In this document: piece by piece, positions 35,427 to 44,161 of the stretch
Layout of the letters: every line of letters starts with the position of its first letter
Position numbering within the stretch: position 1 is the stretch's first letter
DNA from: Bacillus tequilensis KCTC 13622
Lineage (GTDB): Bacteria; Bacillota; Bacilli; Bacillales; Bacillaceae
NCBI RefSeq assembly: GCF_000507145.1
Contig: NZ_AYTO01000033.1
Span: forward strand, 1-52,729
Length of the DNA stretch: 52,729 bases
Reading direction: 5' to 3'
Program-made: the position numbers and the translations under genes
The notes under the pieces: generated by a model
Database searches by the model: none
What the model was told of the DNA's origin: nothing
Seen by the model: the letters and a program-made list of their open reading frames with translations, nothing else

Positions 35427-36338
35427 TTACCCTTTTGTCGTATCATCAACGATATGAAAAAAAGCATATCGTATTGACGGCGTGTATTCCGTAGAATCCT
35501 CATATGACCAATATCTCATCCGGCTGTCATAGGTCTGGGCGTTGACAAGCGGCATATTGCCTTTGTCCTTCGCCACGACAATCGTTGTATGATTAAACCG
35601 GCCGTCTCCTTCAAAATCATAGCAAATCACATCACCCGGCATCAGCTCTTCCGCAGATTTCACCCGCACCGCACGCAATCCGGCCTTTGAATTCGACAAG
35701 TACATTTTCATAGAATGAGCCACCGTCCAGCTGTAGCTCCATGAGCTTTGTTTCATCCACCAGCCTGACCCCCTGTTCGGGTGGCCGCGCATCGGCGCAC
35801 TCCCCGCATGAAGACACTGAGAAATAAAATTCGTACAGTTATCACTGAAATTTTTATAGGCCGGATTGCGCTTGTTCCAATATTTCTCGGCATATTGCAC
35901 AGCGCCGAGACGATCGTATTCAAAGGCTCTGCCAAATGCTTCTCTTTCCTCTTGAGAATAGTCAATAATACTGGTCCCTTCGTGAAATCCAGCCGGCTTC
36001 TTCGCAATTTCCTGATCACTAATCAAAATATGATCATACAGGAAGGCCATTCGTTCCTCCATATGCTCTTCCATATATAAGCTGTCGTCCTGTTCCTTAC
36101 ACACGTATTCGTAATGGATGGTATACGTAAGACAGGTCGTTCCGTCATCCTCAACCTGCACATGACCGATGACGGCCTTTGCTTTTGCTTTTACAATGTC
36201 AACTTTCCGTTTTTCCAGAAGCTTCTTTTTTCGATCCATGACTTCAAGATCTCCAACTTCAGGATCCTGTCTCATCGCATGCCCGTTAACCAGATAGCAT
36301 AGCCGCTCCTCCGCTAATTGTTCTAAAATGTGCTTCAA
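35427..36338 (-). CDS. yhbB: Putative amidase-domain protein (Amidase_6)
   Basis: A 303-residue protein with a C-terminal CHAP-like/amidase_6 domain: YAEKYWNKRNPAYKNFSDNCTNFISQCLHAG contains the probable catalytic Cys, GDVICYDFEGDGRFNHTTIV the His. No signal peptide is apparent, so the site of action is unclear; relatives are linked to sporulation. Starts with TTG after GGGTGGGGTGAGCC, a modest ribosome site. It is 46 bases upstream of cspR. Confidence 0.85.
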   Translation of the reverse strand: MKHILEQLAEERLCYLVNGHAMRQDPEVGDLEVMDRKKKLLEKRKVDIVKAKAKAVIGHVQVEDDGTTCLTYTIHYEYVCKEQDDSLYMEEHMEERMAFLYDHILISDQEIAKKPAGFHEGTSIIDYSQEEREAFGRAFEYDRLGAVQYAEKYWNKRNPAYKNFSDNCTNFISQCLHAGSAPMRGHPNRGSGWWMKQSSWSYSWTVAHSMKMYLSNSKAGLRAVRVKSAEELMPGDVICYDFEGDGRFNHTTIVVAKDKGNMPLVNAQTYDSRMRYWSYEDSTEYTPSIRYAFFHIVDDTTKG

Positions 36339-36366
36339 GGCTCACCCCACCCGCCATACTTTTTTA

Positions 36367-36412
36367 TAGAGAAAAAACACTTAGATGATCTCAAGTGTTT
36401 TTTCCTTCTGTT
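36367..36412. terminator. queG intrinsic terminator
   Basis: AAAAAACACTT/AAGTGTTTTTT with an AGATGATCTC loop, T runs on both strands. Confidence 0.88.
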
Positions 36413-36423
36413 CTATACGTATG

Positions 36424-37584
36424 TCAGGACAGGCCTTGTTTAGTCATGCCTGTAGCTTTTAGCAACTCAATTCCTTTTTCAATTTCCAGCTTTGCCTCTT
36501 CATCCGTCTCTTTTTCCAGTGCTTTCTCAAGCTCTTCTGCGTATGCGGGGTCTCCGATTTTCCCGATCGCCCATGCAGCTGTTCCTCTGATAACAGGACG
36601 CGGATCCTTATGCATCAGATCCGTCAATTCAGGCAGAGCGGAAGCATCCTTAAAGTGGGCAAGGGCGAGAATGGCGTTTCGCTGAATCGGTTTCTTCCCG
36701 CGCCAAGATCCTGAGACATGGCCGAATTTCTCCTTAAATTCACGGTTGCTGATGGTCAGGAGCGGCTTCAATAACGGTTTGGCTATCTCTGGATCAGGCT
36801 CCATTTCTGGATGAAGATGAAAGTCCTTCCCTTTATTGAGAGGGCACACCGTTTGGCACGTATCGCACCCGTACAGGCGGTTTCCGATCTTGGTCCGGAA
36901 TTCATCAGGCAAAAATCCTTTCGTCTGGGTCAGAAAAGAGATGCAGCGCTGCGCGTTCAGCTGTCCCGGATTTACAAGCGCTCCCGTCGGGCAGGCATCC
37001 AGACATTTCGTGCAGGACCCGCACATATCTTCAATCGGCACATCAGGCTCAAAAGGGATATTTGTAATCATTTCCGCCAAATACACGTAAGAGCCGTACT
37101 CAGGAGTAGTGATCATACAGTTCTTCGCGCTGAATCCGATTCCGGCCCGCTCTGCAACGGCGCGATCAGACAATTCACCTGTGTCAACCATAGACTTAGT
37201 TCTGATATCCTCATGCTTGCTTTTCAGAAATTCCTCCAGCAGATCGAGCTTTTCTCTCAGGACATCGTGATAGTCTTTTCCCCAGGAGGCTCTGCAAAAA
37301 ATGCCCCTGCGCTCAGTTCTCGTGCTTCTCGGCGCGTCCTTCATTCTGGAAGGATATGCGAGAGCAATGGCCACAATTGATTTCGCTTTCGGCAAAAGCA
37401 GCTTCGGCGTCACCCTTTTCTCAATATCGGGCTCTTCAAAGCCCGAGAGATAGCCGAGTGATTCTTGAAGAATCAAACGGTCTTTTAAACTGTCAAAAGT
37501 ATCAGCGGTCGTAAAACCAATCTTGTCCACGCCAATGCTTTTCGCGTATTCAATTAATTCTTCTTTGAGCTGATAAACGTTCAT
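36424..37584 (-). CDS. queG: Epoxyqueuosine reductase
   Basis: A 386-residue cobalamin- and iron-sulfur-dependent enzyme (YhbA) that makes the last step of queuosine synthesis on tRNA. Two 4Fe-4S ligands sets are visible: CGSCTKCLDACPTGA and CDTCQTVCPLNKG. The N-terminal domain has SIGVDKIGFTTADTF and VDTGELSDRAVAERAGIGF. The C-terminal 80 residues form HEAT-like repeats (RNAILALAHFKDASALPELTDL, RPVIRGTAAWAIGKIGD). The ATG at 37584 follows AAAGGAGG; the longer frame upstream lacks a ribosome site. Confidence 0.95.
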   Translation of the reverse strand: MNVYQLKEELIEYAKSIGVDKIGFTTADTFDSLKDRLILQESLGYLSGFEEPDIEKRVTPKLLLPKAKSIVAIALAYPSRMKDAPRSTRTERRGIFCRASWGKDYHDVLREKLDLLEEFLKSKHEDIRTKSMVDTGELSDRAVAERAGIGFSAKNCMITTPEYGSYVYLAEMITNIPFEPDVPIEDMCGSCTKCLDACPTGALVNPGQLNAQRCISFLTQTKGFLPDEFRTKIGNRLYGCDTCQTVCPLNKGKDFHLHPEMEPDPEIAKPLLKPLLTISNREFKEKFGHVSGSWRGKKPIQRNAILALAHFKDASALPELTDLMHKDPRPVIRGTAAWAIGKIGDPAYAEELEKALEKETDEEAKLEIEKGIELLKATGMTKQGLS

Positions 37585-37666
37585 GTTTTGCACAGCCTCC
37601 TTTCTTTGTGATAAAACGATACAGCGTATATAATAGGTTGATATCACGTAACTGGAGTGAATGCTG

Positions 37667-38290
37667 GTGAATATCAAACTTGATTCTGTTATTACTGACC
37701 GTGCGGACGGCTTGCTTGCGGCGGCCGTTGTGTATGAGAATATCGAAGTCGGCTCCTCTCCGCAAATGCTGAAAGGCAGGCTTCGCCTATTTCAGGAATC
37801 CCTGTTTTTCGACTATGCGGACGGCGGAATATCCAATGAACCCTTCGTCAAAGAATGGAGGGAACTCTTTAAACAGCTTAACCCTTCATTTGAGGAAGAA
37901 ACAACCCCAATGGAGGACATGCTGATCCCGATATCCAACGAACAATTCATGGAAAGTAAGGATTCAGCCCATGATACCATTGATTTTTTCGCATTAAAAT
38001 ATTCTTTGCCCATTATGATTTATGATGCCGGCAAGCTCCATGAGCCAGTCCGCATCTCATTGGGAGAAAAAGAAAACATACTGATTTTCTCTGATGAAAA
38101 CGGCGTATTTGGCGATTTTAAAAACAGCGTCAATCGCTATCCCGTTTCAAACGAGACCAGAAACATGCTCCAAATCATCTTTTTCCCGCCATCCATTGAA
38201 AAAAACAGCGCTGTTAAACTCTTATCATCATTAACGAAAATGTTTGAACAAATTCACGGCGGTACCCATACAGTACATTGGCTTACGTAA
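37667..38290 (+). CDS. B3/4-domain protein of unknown function
   Basis: A 207-residue protein with a B3/B4-type fold as found in the beta subunit of phenylalanyl-tRNA synthetase and stand-alone proteins thought to bind or check aminoacyl-tRNA. Visible segments: RADGLLAAAVVYENIEVGSSP, DTIDFFALKYSLPIMIYDAGKLHEPV and LIFSDENGVFGDFKNS. An ATG at 37661 is in frame but GGAG is only three bases from it; the GTG at 37667 is nine bases away and is my choice. I believe this is yhzB of B. subtilis but am not certain. Divergent from queG and upstream of tRNA-Gly. Confidence 0.8.
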   Translation: MNIKLDSVITDRADGLLAAAVVYENIEVGSSPQMLKGRLRLFQESLFFDYADGGISNEPFVKEWRELFKQLNPSFEEETTPMEDMLIPISNEQFMESKDSAHDTIDFFALKYSLPIMIYDAGKLHEPVRISLGEKENILIFSDENGVFGDFKNSVNRYPVSNETRNMLQIIFFPPSIEKNSAVKLLSSLTKMFEQIHGGTHTVHWLT

Positions 38291-38320
38291 AAGAACACGA
38301 ATGACGTGTTCTTTTTTACA
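38287..38320 (+). terminator. Terminator of the B3/4-domain gene
   Basis: AAGAACACG/CGTGTTCTT with a 4-nt loop then TTTTTT on the plus strand. Confidence 0.88.
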
Positions 38321-38325
38321 TAAAA

Positions 38326-38372
38326 AAACGCAATACTTCGTTTATCTGAGAAACGAAACACTGCGTTAATAA
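38326..38372 (-). terminator. tRNA-Gly terminator
   Basis: Imperfect stem AACGCARTRTTTCGTTT facing its complement, then a run of seven T residues on the minus strand, just after the tRNA. Confidence 0.82.
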
Positions 38373-38380
38373 CGTATGTA

Positions 38381-38454
38381 TGGAGCGGGTGATGAGAATC
38401 GAACTCACGACATCAGCTTGGAAGGCTGAGGTTTTACCACTAAACTACACCCGC
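38381..38454 (-). tRNA. tRNA-Gly (anticodon TCC)
   Basis: Cloverleaf with acceptor GCGGGTG/CACCCGC, loop CTTCCAA (anticodon TCC), GTTCGATTC T arm and encoded CCA. Single-gene unit with its own promoter and terminator (trnSL-Gly1 in B. subtilis). Confidence 0.96.
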
Positions 38455-38493
38455 ATTGCGATTGTCAGAAACAGTACCGTTCTGACTTGTCTA

Positions 38494-38522
38494 ATATTAC
38501 ACGTTTATTAATTTTTCGTCAA
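38494..38522 (-). promoter_or_regulatory. tRNA-Gly promoter
   Basis: Minus strand TTGACG, 17 bases, TAATAT, 40 bases before the tRNA. Confidence 0.82.
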
Positions 38523-38580
38523 GGGAATGTGAAAATTTTGTCGAAAAAATGTTGTCTTTTCGTAAATTTGTTAAGCTTCA

Positions 38581-38609
38581 TTTACATAATGTTAAGTATA
38601 CTATACAAT
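38581..38609 (+). promoter_or_regulatory. ygzD-ygaO promoter
   Basis: TTTACA, 17 bases, TACAAT, 35 bases before the ygzD start. Confidence 0.78.
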
Positions 38610-38643
38610 GTAATCAAATGAGATAGTGAAAGGGACAGACGTC

Positions 38644-38847
38644 ATGATGAAAAATAAAGTAAAAGAGCTGAGGGCACGCTTGGGCTATTCTCAAGAAAAA
38701 CTCGGAGAAAAAGTCGGCGTCACAAGACAAACGGTGGCTGCAATTGAAAAAGGCGACTATGTTCCCTCACTGCTGTTAGCACTGAAAATCTGCAAAGCCT
38801 TCTCCATGAAAATGGAGGAAGTCTTTTGGTTAGAGGAGGAAAACTAA
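38644..38847 (+). CDS. ygzD: Small Xre-family regulator
   Basis: A 67-residue helix-turn-helix protein: VKELRARLGYSQEKLGEKVGVTRQTVAAIEKGDYVPSLLLALKICKAF-type sequence is a complete Cro/CI fold of the YozG-like group that pairs with a membrane protein gene. Start ATG at 38644 is nine bases after AAAGGGA; a second ATG follows directly. It is co-transcribed with ygaO, two bases downstream. It probably controls its own operon. Confidence 0.9.
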   Translation: MMKNKVKELRARLGYSQEKLGEKVGVTRQTVAAIEKGDYVPSLLLALKICKAFSMKMEEVFWLEEEN

Positions 38848-38848
38848 G

Positions 38849-39322
38849 ATGAGCATGAAAACAAAAGCAGCTTTTCAACTTGTATTATTTGGCCTTGCAT
38901 GCTGGACGCTGATTGCATACTTTGAAGCTTCAGAAGGCATTGCATCCTTTTTCCGCACAAAAAGCGGCGAGATGGCGTTTGAATTAAACCTCACCCCCTT
39001 TATTTTGTTTGTTGCGGCGTCTGCGGTTTATTTGCACTTACAGAAGAAAAGCCGCCCTGCTGCCAAACAGCTTCTACTGCCTGATGAATTTGAAGAGCAG
39101 GACGAGAGAGAGAAGATGATGACGGCAAAAGCATGCCGCGCGTCATATATCGCCGTCTACTTCTCGCTGCCTGCCGCAGCGCTTCTTCTCATTTTTTATC
39201 CGCTTTTCCAAGCACGGATCCCGTTTTTCCCTATTATTATTGTGTTTATCATCATGATCATCCAGCACCTATCCTACGTCATCTCTTTCAAGAAAAACGA
39301 AAAAAACTCCGGCGCGCTGTAA
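38849..39322 (+). CDS. ygaO: Four-helix membrane protein of unknown function
   Basis: A 157-residue protein with four hydrophobic segments (LVLFGLACWTLIAYF, LTPFILFVAASAVYL, AVYFSLPAAALLLIFYP, FPIIIVFIIMIIQHL) and a charged cytoplasmic loop after the second (LPDEFEEQDEREKMM, similar to DUF2178-type proteins encoded with small Xre regulators). Ribosome site GGAGGAAAACTAAG. The Xre/membrane-protein pairing is common in Bacilli, function unknown. Confidence 0.86.
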   Translation: MSMKTKAAFQLVLFGLACWTLIAYFEASEGIASFFRTKSGEMAFELNLTPFILFVAASAVYLHLQKKSRPAAKQLLLPDEFEEQDEREKMMTAKACRASYIAVYFSLPAAALLLIFYPLFQARIPFFPIIIVFIIMIIQHLSYVISFKKNEKNSGAL

Positions 39323-39341
39323 GCGGCCGGAGTTTTTTTCT
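39300..39341. terminator. Terminator shared by ygaO and rpsN2
   Basis: AACTCCGGC...GCCGGAGTT arms with TTTTTTT on the plus strand; it lies between convergent genes and includes the end of ygaO. Confidence 0.82.
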
Positions 39342-39610
39342 TACCAGCTCGCTTTTTTCACACCGGGAATCTGGCCTTTATGGGCCAGCTCCCTGAAAGC
39401 GATTCTGGACATGTTAAACTTCCTCATATATCCTCTCGGGCGCCCCGTTACCATGCAGCGATTGTGGAGTCTTCCCGGTGCTGAATCTCTCGGCAGCTTG
39501 CTGAGTGCCTCGTAATCTCCTTTTTCCTTTAATTCACGTCTCATTGCAGCGTATTGTTCAACGAGCTGCTGGCGTTTTGACTCTTTTGCCACTTTAGATG
39601 TTTTAGCCAA
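39341..39610 (-). CDS. rpsN2: Alternative ribosomal protein S14, zinc-free form
   Basis: An 89-residue S14 (RpsNB/YhzA). The region that holds the CxxC-CxxC zinc ligands in the main S14 has none of them; only one Cys ([17 protein letters not shown]) is left, the C-minus form. Under zinc starvation it replaces the zinc-containing S14 and frees zinc. The start is TTG after AAGGGGGCTATGTC. A Zur box lies just upstream. Confidence 0.95.
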   Translation of the reverse strand: MAKTSKVAKESKRQQLVEQYAAMRRELKEKGDYEALSKLPRDSAPGRLHNRCMVTGRPRGYMRKFNMSRIAFRELAHKGQIPGVKKASW

Positions 39611-39628
39611 GACATAGCCCCCTTCTTT

Positions 39629-39680
39629 AAATCGAAATGATTACGGTTTAAAATGTATCATGCACCATTCAAAAAGGCAA
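39629..39680 (-). promoter_or_regulatory. rpsN2 promoter with Zur box
   Basis: Minus strand TTGCCT, 17 bases, TACATT (39652-39680). The 21-mer at 39629-39649 reads on the plus strand AAATCGAAATGATTACGGTTT, only two changes from the Zur consensus AAATCGTAATNATTACGATTT, and covers the transcription start. Confidence 0.88.
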
Positions 39681-39694
39681 GCATAGCGCTTAGA

Positions 39695-39723
39695 AAAACA
39701 GACGGCTGCCTTAAGCCGCCCGT
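39695..39723 (-). terminator. ygaN terminator
   Basis: GGGCGGCT/AGCCGTCT stem (G-U pairs) with a 6-nt loop then GTTTTTC on the minus strand. Confidence 0.7.
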
Positions 39724-39725
39724 TT

Positions 39726-40304
39726 CTACTGATGCAATTCCACATAATACAGCAACGCATCTTGATGCTTAATGAGCTCTTTTTTATGTTCAGACGTACG
39801 TAATCGCTCATCAGTCCCTTTTATACTACTGCCGATCAATACAGGTTTTTCGAAAGCAATTGATTCCGCTGATGAAATATTCTGAGTCATTTCCTGTGTT
39901 GCGCTCTCGTCACGTTTCACTGATGAATCAGCCGCTATATTTCCTTGTTTATCCACAATGCCAAAACGTATGGTGGTATGTTTATTCTTTCCTTCTCCCT
40001 CTTCATTCTCAAAATAAACAAATTGTATAGTATCGGGTTTCTTCTCTGAATAATCTGCACGAACCGGTCCAAGCCGCTCAACAAGTTTTCCCTTTTGATA
40101 ATGTTCGATATACATGTCAGCTGAAGAAATGCCTTCACCGATATTGACGGTTTCGGCAGTGAATGCATGTGAAGCTGCAATACCCATTCTGTTTTTTTCA
40201 AGATCTGATATGTCCGCCGCTTTGATTTCCATCTGCTTTGATTGTCCGCATGCTGACAGCATGGCTATCAGGCAAATAGCTGCGGCGCTTATGAATAATT
40301 TCAG
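39726..40304 (-). CDS. ygaN: Lipoprotein of unknown function, CTG start
   Basis: The frame from the ATG at 40262 lacks most of the signal peptide. Reading upstream without interruption gives LKLFISAAAICLIAMLSACG, a full lipoprotein signal with lipobox MLSAC; the only suitable initiation codon is CTG at 40304, six bases after AAAGGGGCTG. This gives 192 residues. The mature part has no domain I recognise (VYFENEEGEGKNKHTTIRFGIVDKQG). It follows ssuD, as in B. subtilis, where it is remembered as part of the ssu transcription unit. The ribosome site lies in the 3' arm of the ssuD terminator. Confidence 0.72.
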   Translation of the reverse strand: MKLFISAAAICLIAMLSACGQSKQMEIKAADISDLEKNRMGIAASHAFTAETVNIGEGISSADMYIEHYQKGKLVERLGPVRADYSEKKPDTIQFVYFENEEGEGKNKHTTIRFGIVDKQGNIAADSSVKRDESATQEMTQNISSAESIAFEKPVLIGSSIKGTDERLRTSEHKKELIKHQDALLYYVELHQ

Positions 40305-40307
40305 AAA

Positions 40308-40351
40308 AAACAGCCCCTTTTTTGAGTATCATATCATGTTCAGGGGCTGTA
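40308..40351 (-). terminator. ssuD terminator overlapping the ygaN ribosome site
   Basis: CAGCCCCT/AGGGGCTG arms, then TTTTTT on the minus strand; the 3' arm contains AAAGGGG, the ygaN Shine-Dalgarno sequence. Confidence 0.8.
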
Positions 40352-40356
40352 TTTGC

Positions 40357-41493
40357 TTAAACTGACGCATTTTTCTCTTTGACAAAATAAGAGTTCCCGA
40401 CCGCTTCTCCCCTTTTGTTCTGAAGCTTTCTCGTCCGCTCATTTTCAAATGGCAACAGCGGAAACACAAGCTCCGCAAAATAATACGCTTCTTCTAAATG
40501 CGGATAGCCGGAGAAAATAAACGATTCTATGCCGAGTGACTGGTATTCCGCTATCCGATCGGCAATCGTCTGCGGATCACCGACAAGAGCTGTTCCTGCC
40601 CCGCCTCTGACAAGGCCGATCCCCGCCCAAAGATTCGGGCTGATTTCAAGCTTTGTCCGATCGCCTTGATGAAGAACAGCCATCCGCTGCTGGCCTGAAG
40701 AATCATAACGGCTCAAAGCCGCCTGCGCTTTGGCAATGGTGTCATCATCTAAATGGCGGATTAAGCGTTCAGCTGCTTCCCAAGCCTCCTGTTCGGTTTC
40801 ACGGACAATGACATGCAGCCTGATGCCGAAGCGAACCGCTCTCCCCTCTTTTTCCGCTTGCTTTTTGACTCTCTCAATTTTTTCTTTTACTTGTTTTGGC
40901 GGCTCGCCCCACGTCAAGTACACGTCTGTATGCTTAGCGGCTGCCTCAATACCCGCCTGTGACGATCCTCCGAAATAGATAGGCGGATGCGGCGCTTGCT
41001 GCGGCGGGAAAAGCAGATTGCTGTTTTCCACTTTTATATGCTTTCCTTCATAGGTAACCGTTTCTCCCTGTAAAAGTCCCCGCCAAACAGTTAAAAATTC
41101 GTCTGTCGCTTCATAGCGTTCGTCATGACTGATAAACAGACCGTCACCTGCCAGCTCGTAAGGGTCGCCTCCTGCCACAACATTGATCAGCAGACGGCCG
41201 TCTGAAATGCGGTCTAAGGTGGAGGTCATTCTGGCTGCCAGAGAAGGCTGCATTAAACCGGGCCTTACCGCGACTAAAAACTTTAAGTCCTTTGTTTCTC
41301 CTGCCAGCGCCGATGCTGTAAGCCACGGGTCCTCGCACGATCTTCCCGTCGGCAGAAGAACACCAGTATACCCCAGCCTGTCAGCTGCCTGTGCGACTTG
41401 TTTAAAGTAAAGATGATCCGCAGTCCGTCCACCGCTTTCAGATCCTAAATATCTCGTGTCTCCATGAGTTGGTATAAACCAGAGAATTTCCAT
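40357..41493 (-). CDS. ssuD: FMNH2-dependent alkanesulfonate monooxygenase
   Basis: A 378-residue luciferase-like flavin enzyme that releases sulfite from alkanesulfonates using reduced FMN and oxygen. It matches SsuD along its length: [32 protein letters not shown], the loop [24 protein letters not shown] and [15 protein letters not shown]. The ATG at 41493 follows AAAGGGGAG, and the ATG two codons upstream lies too near. Last of ssuB-A-C-D; it supplies sulfur when sulfate and cysteine are short. Confidence 0.96.
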   Translation of the reverse strand: MEILWFIPTHGDTRYLGSESGGRTADHLYFKQVAQAADRLGYTGVLLPTGRSCEDPWLTASALAGETKDLKFLVAVRPGLMQPSLAARMTSTLDRISDGRLLINVVAGGDPYELAGDGLFISHDERYEATDEFLTVWRGLLQGETVTYEGKHIKVENSNLLFPPQQAPHPPIYFGGSSQAGIEAAAKHTDVYLTWGEPPKQVKEKIERVKKQAEKEGRAVRFGIRLHVIVRETEQEAWEAAERLIRHLDDDTIAKAQAALSRYDSSGQQRMAVLHQGDRTKLEISPNLWAGIGLVRGGAGTALVGDPQTIADRIAEYQSLGIESFIFSGYPHLEEAYYFAELVFPLLPFENERTRKLQNKRGEAVGNSYFVKEKNASV

Positions 41494-41511
41494 ATCCATC
41501 TCCCCTTTATG

Positions 41512-42342
41512 TTAACCTTCGTAACTGTTTCTCCACTTTAAAAGCTTTCGTTCAAGCAGCCTGACAAAGGAATCTGTCAGCTTGCCAACCACTGCAAAAA
41601 TGATAATCCCGGCAAAGACTTTGTTCGTTTGTGAAAACTGTCTCGCATCCATAATCATATAGCCGACTCCTGAGCTTGAGCCCATCAGCTCTGCTACAAC
41701 AAGCCCGAGCCATGCAATACCGAGCGATAAGCGAATGCCAAGCAAGATATTTGGCAGGGCTGCCGGCAGAATCACTTTGGAAATCTGCTGATGCCATTTA
41801 AATTCAAGCACCCGGGCGACCTCGAACAGTTTTGCGTCTACGCCGCGGATGCCGTTAAACGTATTGATATAGACAGGAAAGAAGGCGCCGAGCGCAATCA
41901 GCAAAATTTTAGCTACTTCGTCAAATCCGAACCATAAAATAAACAGCGGTGTGACCGCCAGATGAGGTACGGTTCTAAGCATTTGCAATGACGGATCAAG
42001 GTACAGCTCCGTCCGTTTGGAGAATCCGGCCAAAATCCCGATGACCAAGCCGAGCCCAGCACCAAGCAAAAATCCAAGCGCCGCCCGGTAAATGCTGATT
42101 TGCAGATGCCCGAACAGCTCACCAGACAAAATAAGCTCTTTAAACGTCAGGACGATCGCAATGGGCGTGGGCAGCACTGTAGCTGACACCACCCCAAGGC
42201 TGCCGATGATCTGCCAGATGGCAATAATGACAGCGGGCAGCAAAAGTCCCTTCATCCAGCCAAATGTCATCCTTTGGGGCTTTTTTTGCTTCGCCTTCAC
42301 ATCCGTTTTCGGCAGCGAGCCTGCAGCCTCTGCTTTCATCAT
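41512..42342 (-). CDS. ssuC: Aliphatic sulfonate ABC transporter permease
   Basis: A 276-residue permease with about six helices; the EAA-type loop reads EVARVLEFKWHQQISKVILPAALPNILLGIRLSLG. It is the membrane part of the sulfonate importer SsuABC. The ATG overlaps the ssuA stop by four bases, following GGAGGTGATCA. Confidence 0.95.
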   Translation of the reverse strand: MMKAEAAGSLPKTDVKAKQKKPQRMTFGWMKGLLLPAVIIAIWQIIGSLGVVSATVLPTPIAIVLTFKELILSGELFGHLQISIYRAALGFLLGAGLGLVIGILAGFSKRTELYLDPSLQMLRTVPHLAVTPLFILWFGFDEVAKILLIALGAFFPVYINTFNGIRGVDAKLFEVARVLEFKWHQQISKVILPAALPNILLGIRLSLGIAWLGLVVAELMGSSSGVGYMIMDARQFSQTNKVFAGIIIFAVVGKLTDSFVRLLERKLLKWRNSYEG

Positions 42343-43337
42343 TGATCACCTCCTGCGGAACTTTCCTTTAACGCTTTTTTAATAAATGAGTTATCCACAA
42401 CCTCTTTCACATTGATCTTCTTGTCTATCGCCTTCGCTTGATATTGAAAATCCGCTGTCTCCTGCTGTGCTTTCACAATGTCGTCACTAATGACCTCATT
42501 TAGAGGCTCAGTATTTTTCAGCACATTTTCAACGACCTTTTTATCGAGATCTTTAATGTCTGCATACAAGTCTGCTGCTTCATCCGGATGTTCCTTTTGC
42601 CATACAACGGCTTTATTAAACACCTTTAGAAAACGGACCACTTCGTCTGGATGCTCTTCAGAAAACTTTGTTCTTACTAAAGTAAAGCCCGGTGAATATA
42701 AATCTGTGCTTTCTCCGTTCACAAGGATCTTTGCTCCGTGTTTCATTGTTTCTAAAGACAAGTACGGCTCCCAAATGGACCAGGCATCAACAGATCCATT
42801 TTCAAACGCAGAAGCCGCTTCATCGGGCTGAAGCTGAATGATCGTCACATCATGAGCTGACAACCCCATTTGATCAAGCGCTTTATATAGAAAATCAAAA
42901 CCGCTGCTGCCTTTGGCGACTGCGATTTTCTTTCCCTTTAAGTCCTTAACGTCCTGAATGCCGCTGTTTTGATTCACAAGGATGCCATTCGCTTTCAACC
43001 CATCCTGAGATAAACCAATTTCTTTAAAATCAATGCCTGCCGCCTGACCTGCGATCACAGGCGAATTGCCGACTTGAGAAAAATCAAGTTTGTCTGCCGC
43101 AAGGCCTTCAAATTGGGGCGGACCACTTTGAAACTCCACCCATTTCACTTTGATGCCGTCTTTTTCAAATGCATCCTCAAACCAGCCTTTTTCTTTCGCA
43201 ATCAAAAGCGGGCTCAAGCTTTGCTGAATACCGATTCGAATTTCTTTCAATGGTTTGTGATCACCGCTGGCTCCATTTGCTCCGCAGCCTGCCAGCAGAA
43301 ATAAAGCAGTAATCAATACAATAAGTCCTTTTTTCAT
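42339..43337 (-). CDS. ssuA: Aliphatic sulfonate-binding lipoprotein
   Basis: A 332-residue periplasmic-type binding lipoprotein (lipobox LFLLAGCG). Segments LKEIRIGIQQSLSPLLIAKEKGWFE, QVGNSPVIAGQAAGIDFKEIG and GSVDAWSIWEPYLSLE are typical of SsuA/TauA proteins. It binds alkanesulfonates outside the membrane and delivers them to SsuC. Confidence 0.95.
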   Translation of the reverse strand: MKKGLIVLITALFLLAGCGANGASGDHKPLKEIRIGIQQSLSPLLIAKEKGWFEDAFEKDGIKVKWVEFQSGPPQFEGLAADKLDFSQVGNSPVIAGQAAGIDFKEIGLSQDGLKANGILVNQNSGIQDVKDLKGKKIAVAKGSSGFDFLYKALDQMGLSAHDVTIIQLQPDEAASAFENGSVDAWSIWEPYLSLETMKHGAKILVNGESTDLYSPGFTLVRTKFSEEHPDEVVRFLKVFNKAVVWQKEHPDEAADLYADIKDLDKKVVENVLKNTEPLNEVISDDIVKAQQETADFQYQAKAIDKKINVKEVVDNSFIKKALKESSAGGDQ

Positions 43338-43354
43338 TTCTGCTTCCGCCCTTT

Positions 43355-44122
43355 CTATATCCCTGATCCTTCAGCGTACTCCAAATCTTCTGTTTTCTCG
43401 AATTCCGACAGCACTTTCTGTCTGATCGCTTGGAAATCCGGAGTCGTTCTGTTTCGCGGATACGCCAAATGGATGGGTATCAGCTTATGGATGTTTCCTG
43501 GCTTTGCTTTAAGAATTGCGAGCTCATTTCCTAAATAAACAGATTCATCTATATCATGAGTGACGAGAATCATCGTTGTTTTTTTCCTCCGCCATATATC
43601 CAGCAGCACGTCTTGCAAGTGTTTTCTTGTAAAAGCGTCGAGCGCGCCAAATGGTTCATCTAAAAGCAGCACCTCAGGCTCCCGCAGAAGGGCCCGTGCG
43701 ATAGCGACTCTTTGTGACATACCGCCTGACAGCTCTCGAGGGTATGCTTTCTCCGACCCTTTTAATCTGACAATCCCGATCAATTCGTCCACCTTCTGTT
43801 TGACTTTTGGATCTTTCAAGTTCAAATCGGCGGCAATATTTTGCTCTACCGTCAGCCATGGAAAGAGGCGGTGCTCCTGAAAAATAAATCCTTGCCGAAT
43901 ACCCGGAGCTGTTACGCTTCGTCCGTTAATCTCAATACTCCCGTCATAATCAGAATCAAGCCCTGCAATAATCTTTAACAGCGTGCTTTTCCCGCACCCG
44001 CTCGGTCCAATGACTGTTAGAAATTCACCTGGTGCGATTGATAATTGAATGTTCTCTAAGACCGTTGTTTTGCGGCCCTCTTGATCAAATGCCTTTTCTT
44101 TGATACTGATGGTTACAGCCAC
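43355..44122 (-). CDS. ssuB: Aliphatic sulfonate ABC transporter ATPase
   Basis: A 255-residue ATPase. Walker A is GPSGCGKST, signature [15 protein letters not shown], Walker [14 protein letters not shown] and H-loop LVTHDIDE. The frame is open to 44248, but that part carries the leader terminator; the GTG at 44122, after GAGAGGGATAAAA, gives the standard N-terminus [10 protein letters not shown]. First gene of the operon, controlled by the promoter and leader described separately. Confidence 0.95.
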   Translation of the reverse strand: MAVTISIKEKAFDQEGRKTTVLENIQLSIAPGEFLTVIGPSGCGKSTLLKIIAGLDSDYDGSIEINGRSVTAPGIRQGFIFQEHRLFPWLTVEQNIAADLNLKDPKVKQKVDELIGIVRLKGSEKAYPRELSGGMSQRVAIARALLREPEVLLLDEPFGALDAFTRKHLQDVLLDIWRRKKTTMILVTHDIDESVYLGNELAILKAKPGNIHKLIPIHLAYPRNRTTPDFQAIRQKVLSEFEKTEDLEYAEGSGI

Positions 44123-44161
44123 TTTTATCCCTCTCTTTCTGCCAACCCGCCTTCTAAAAAA

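Noticed and set aside
36811..37380. A 189-residue plus-strand frame inside queG
   Set aside because: It is an antisense shadow of queG; the queG product has complete iron-sulfur motifs.
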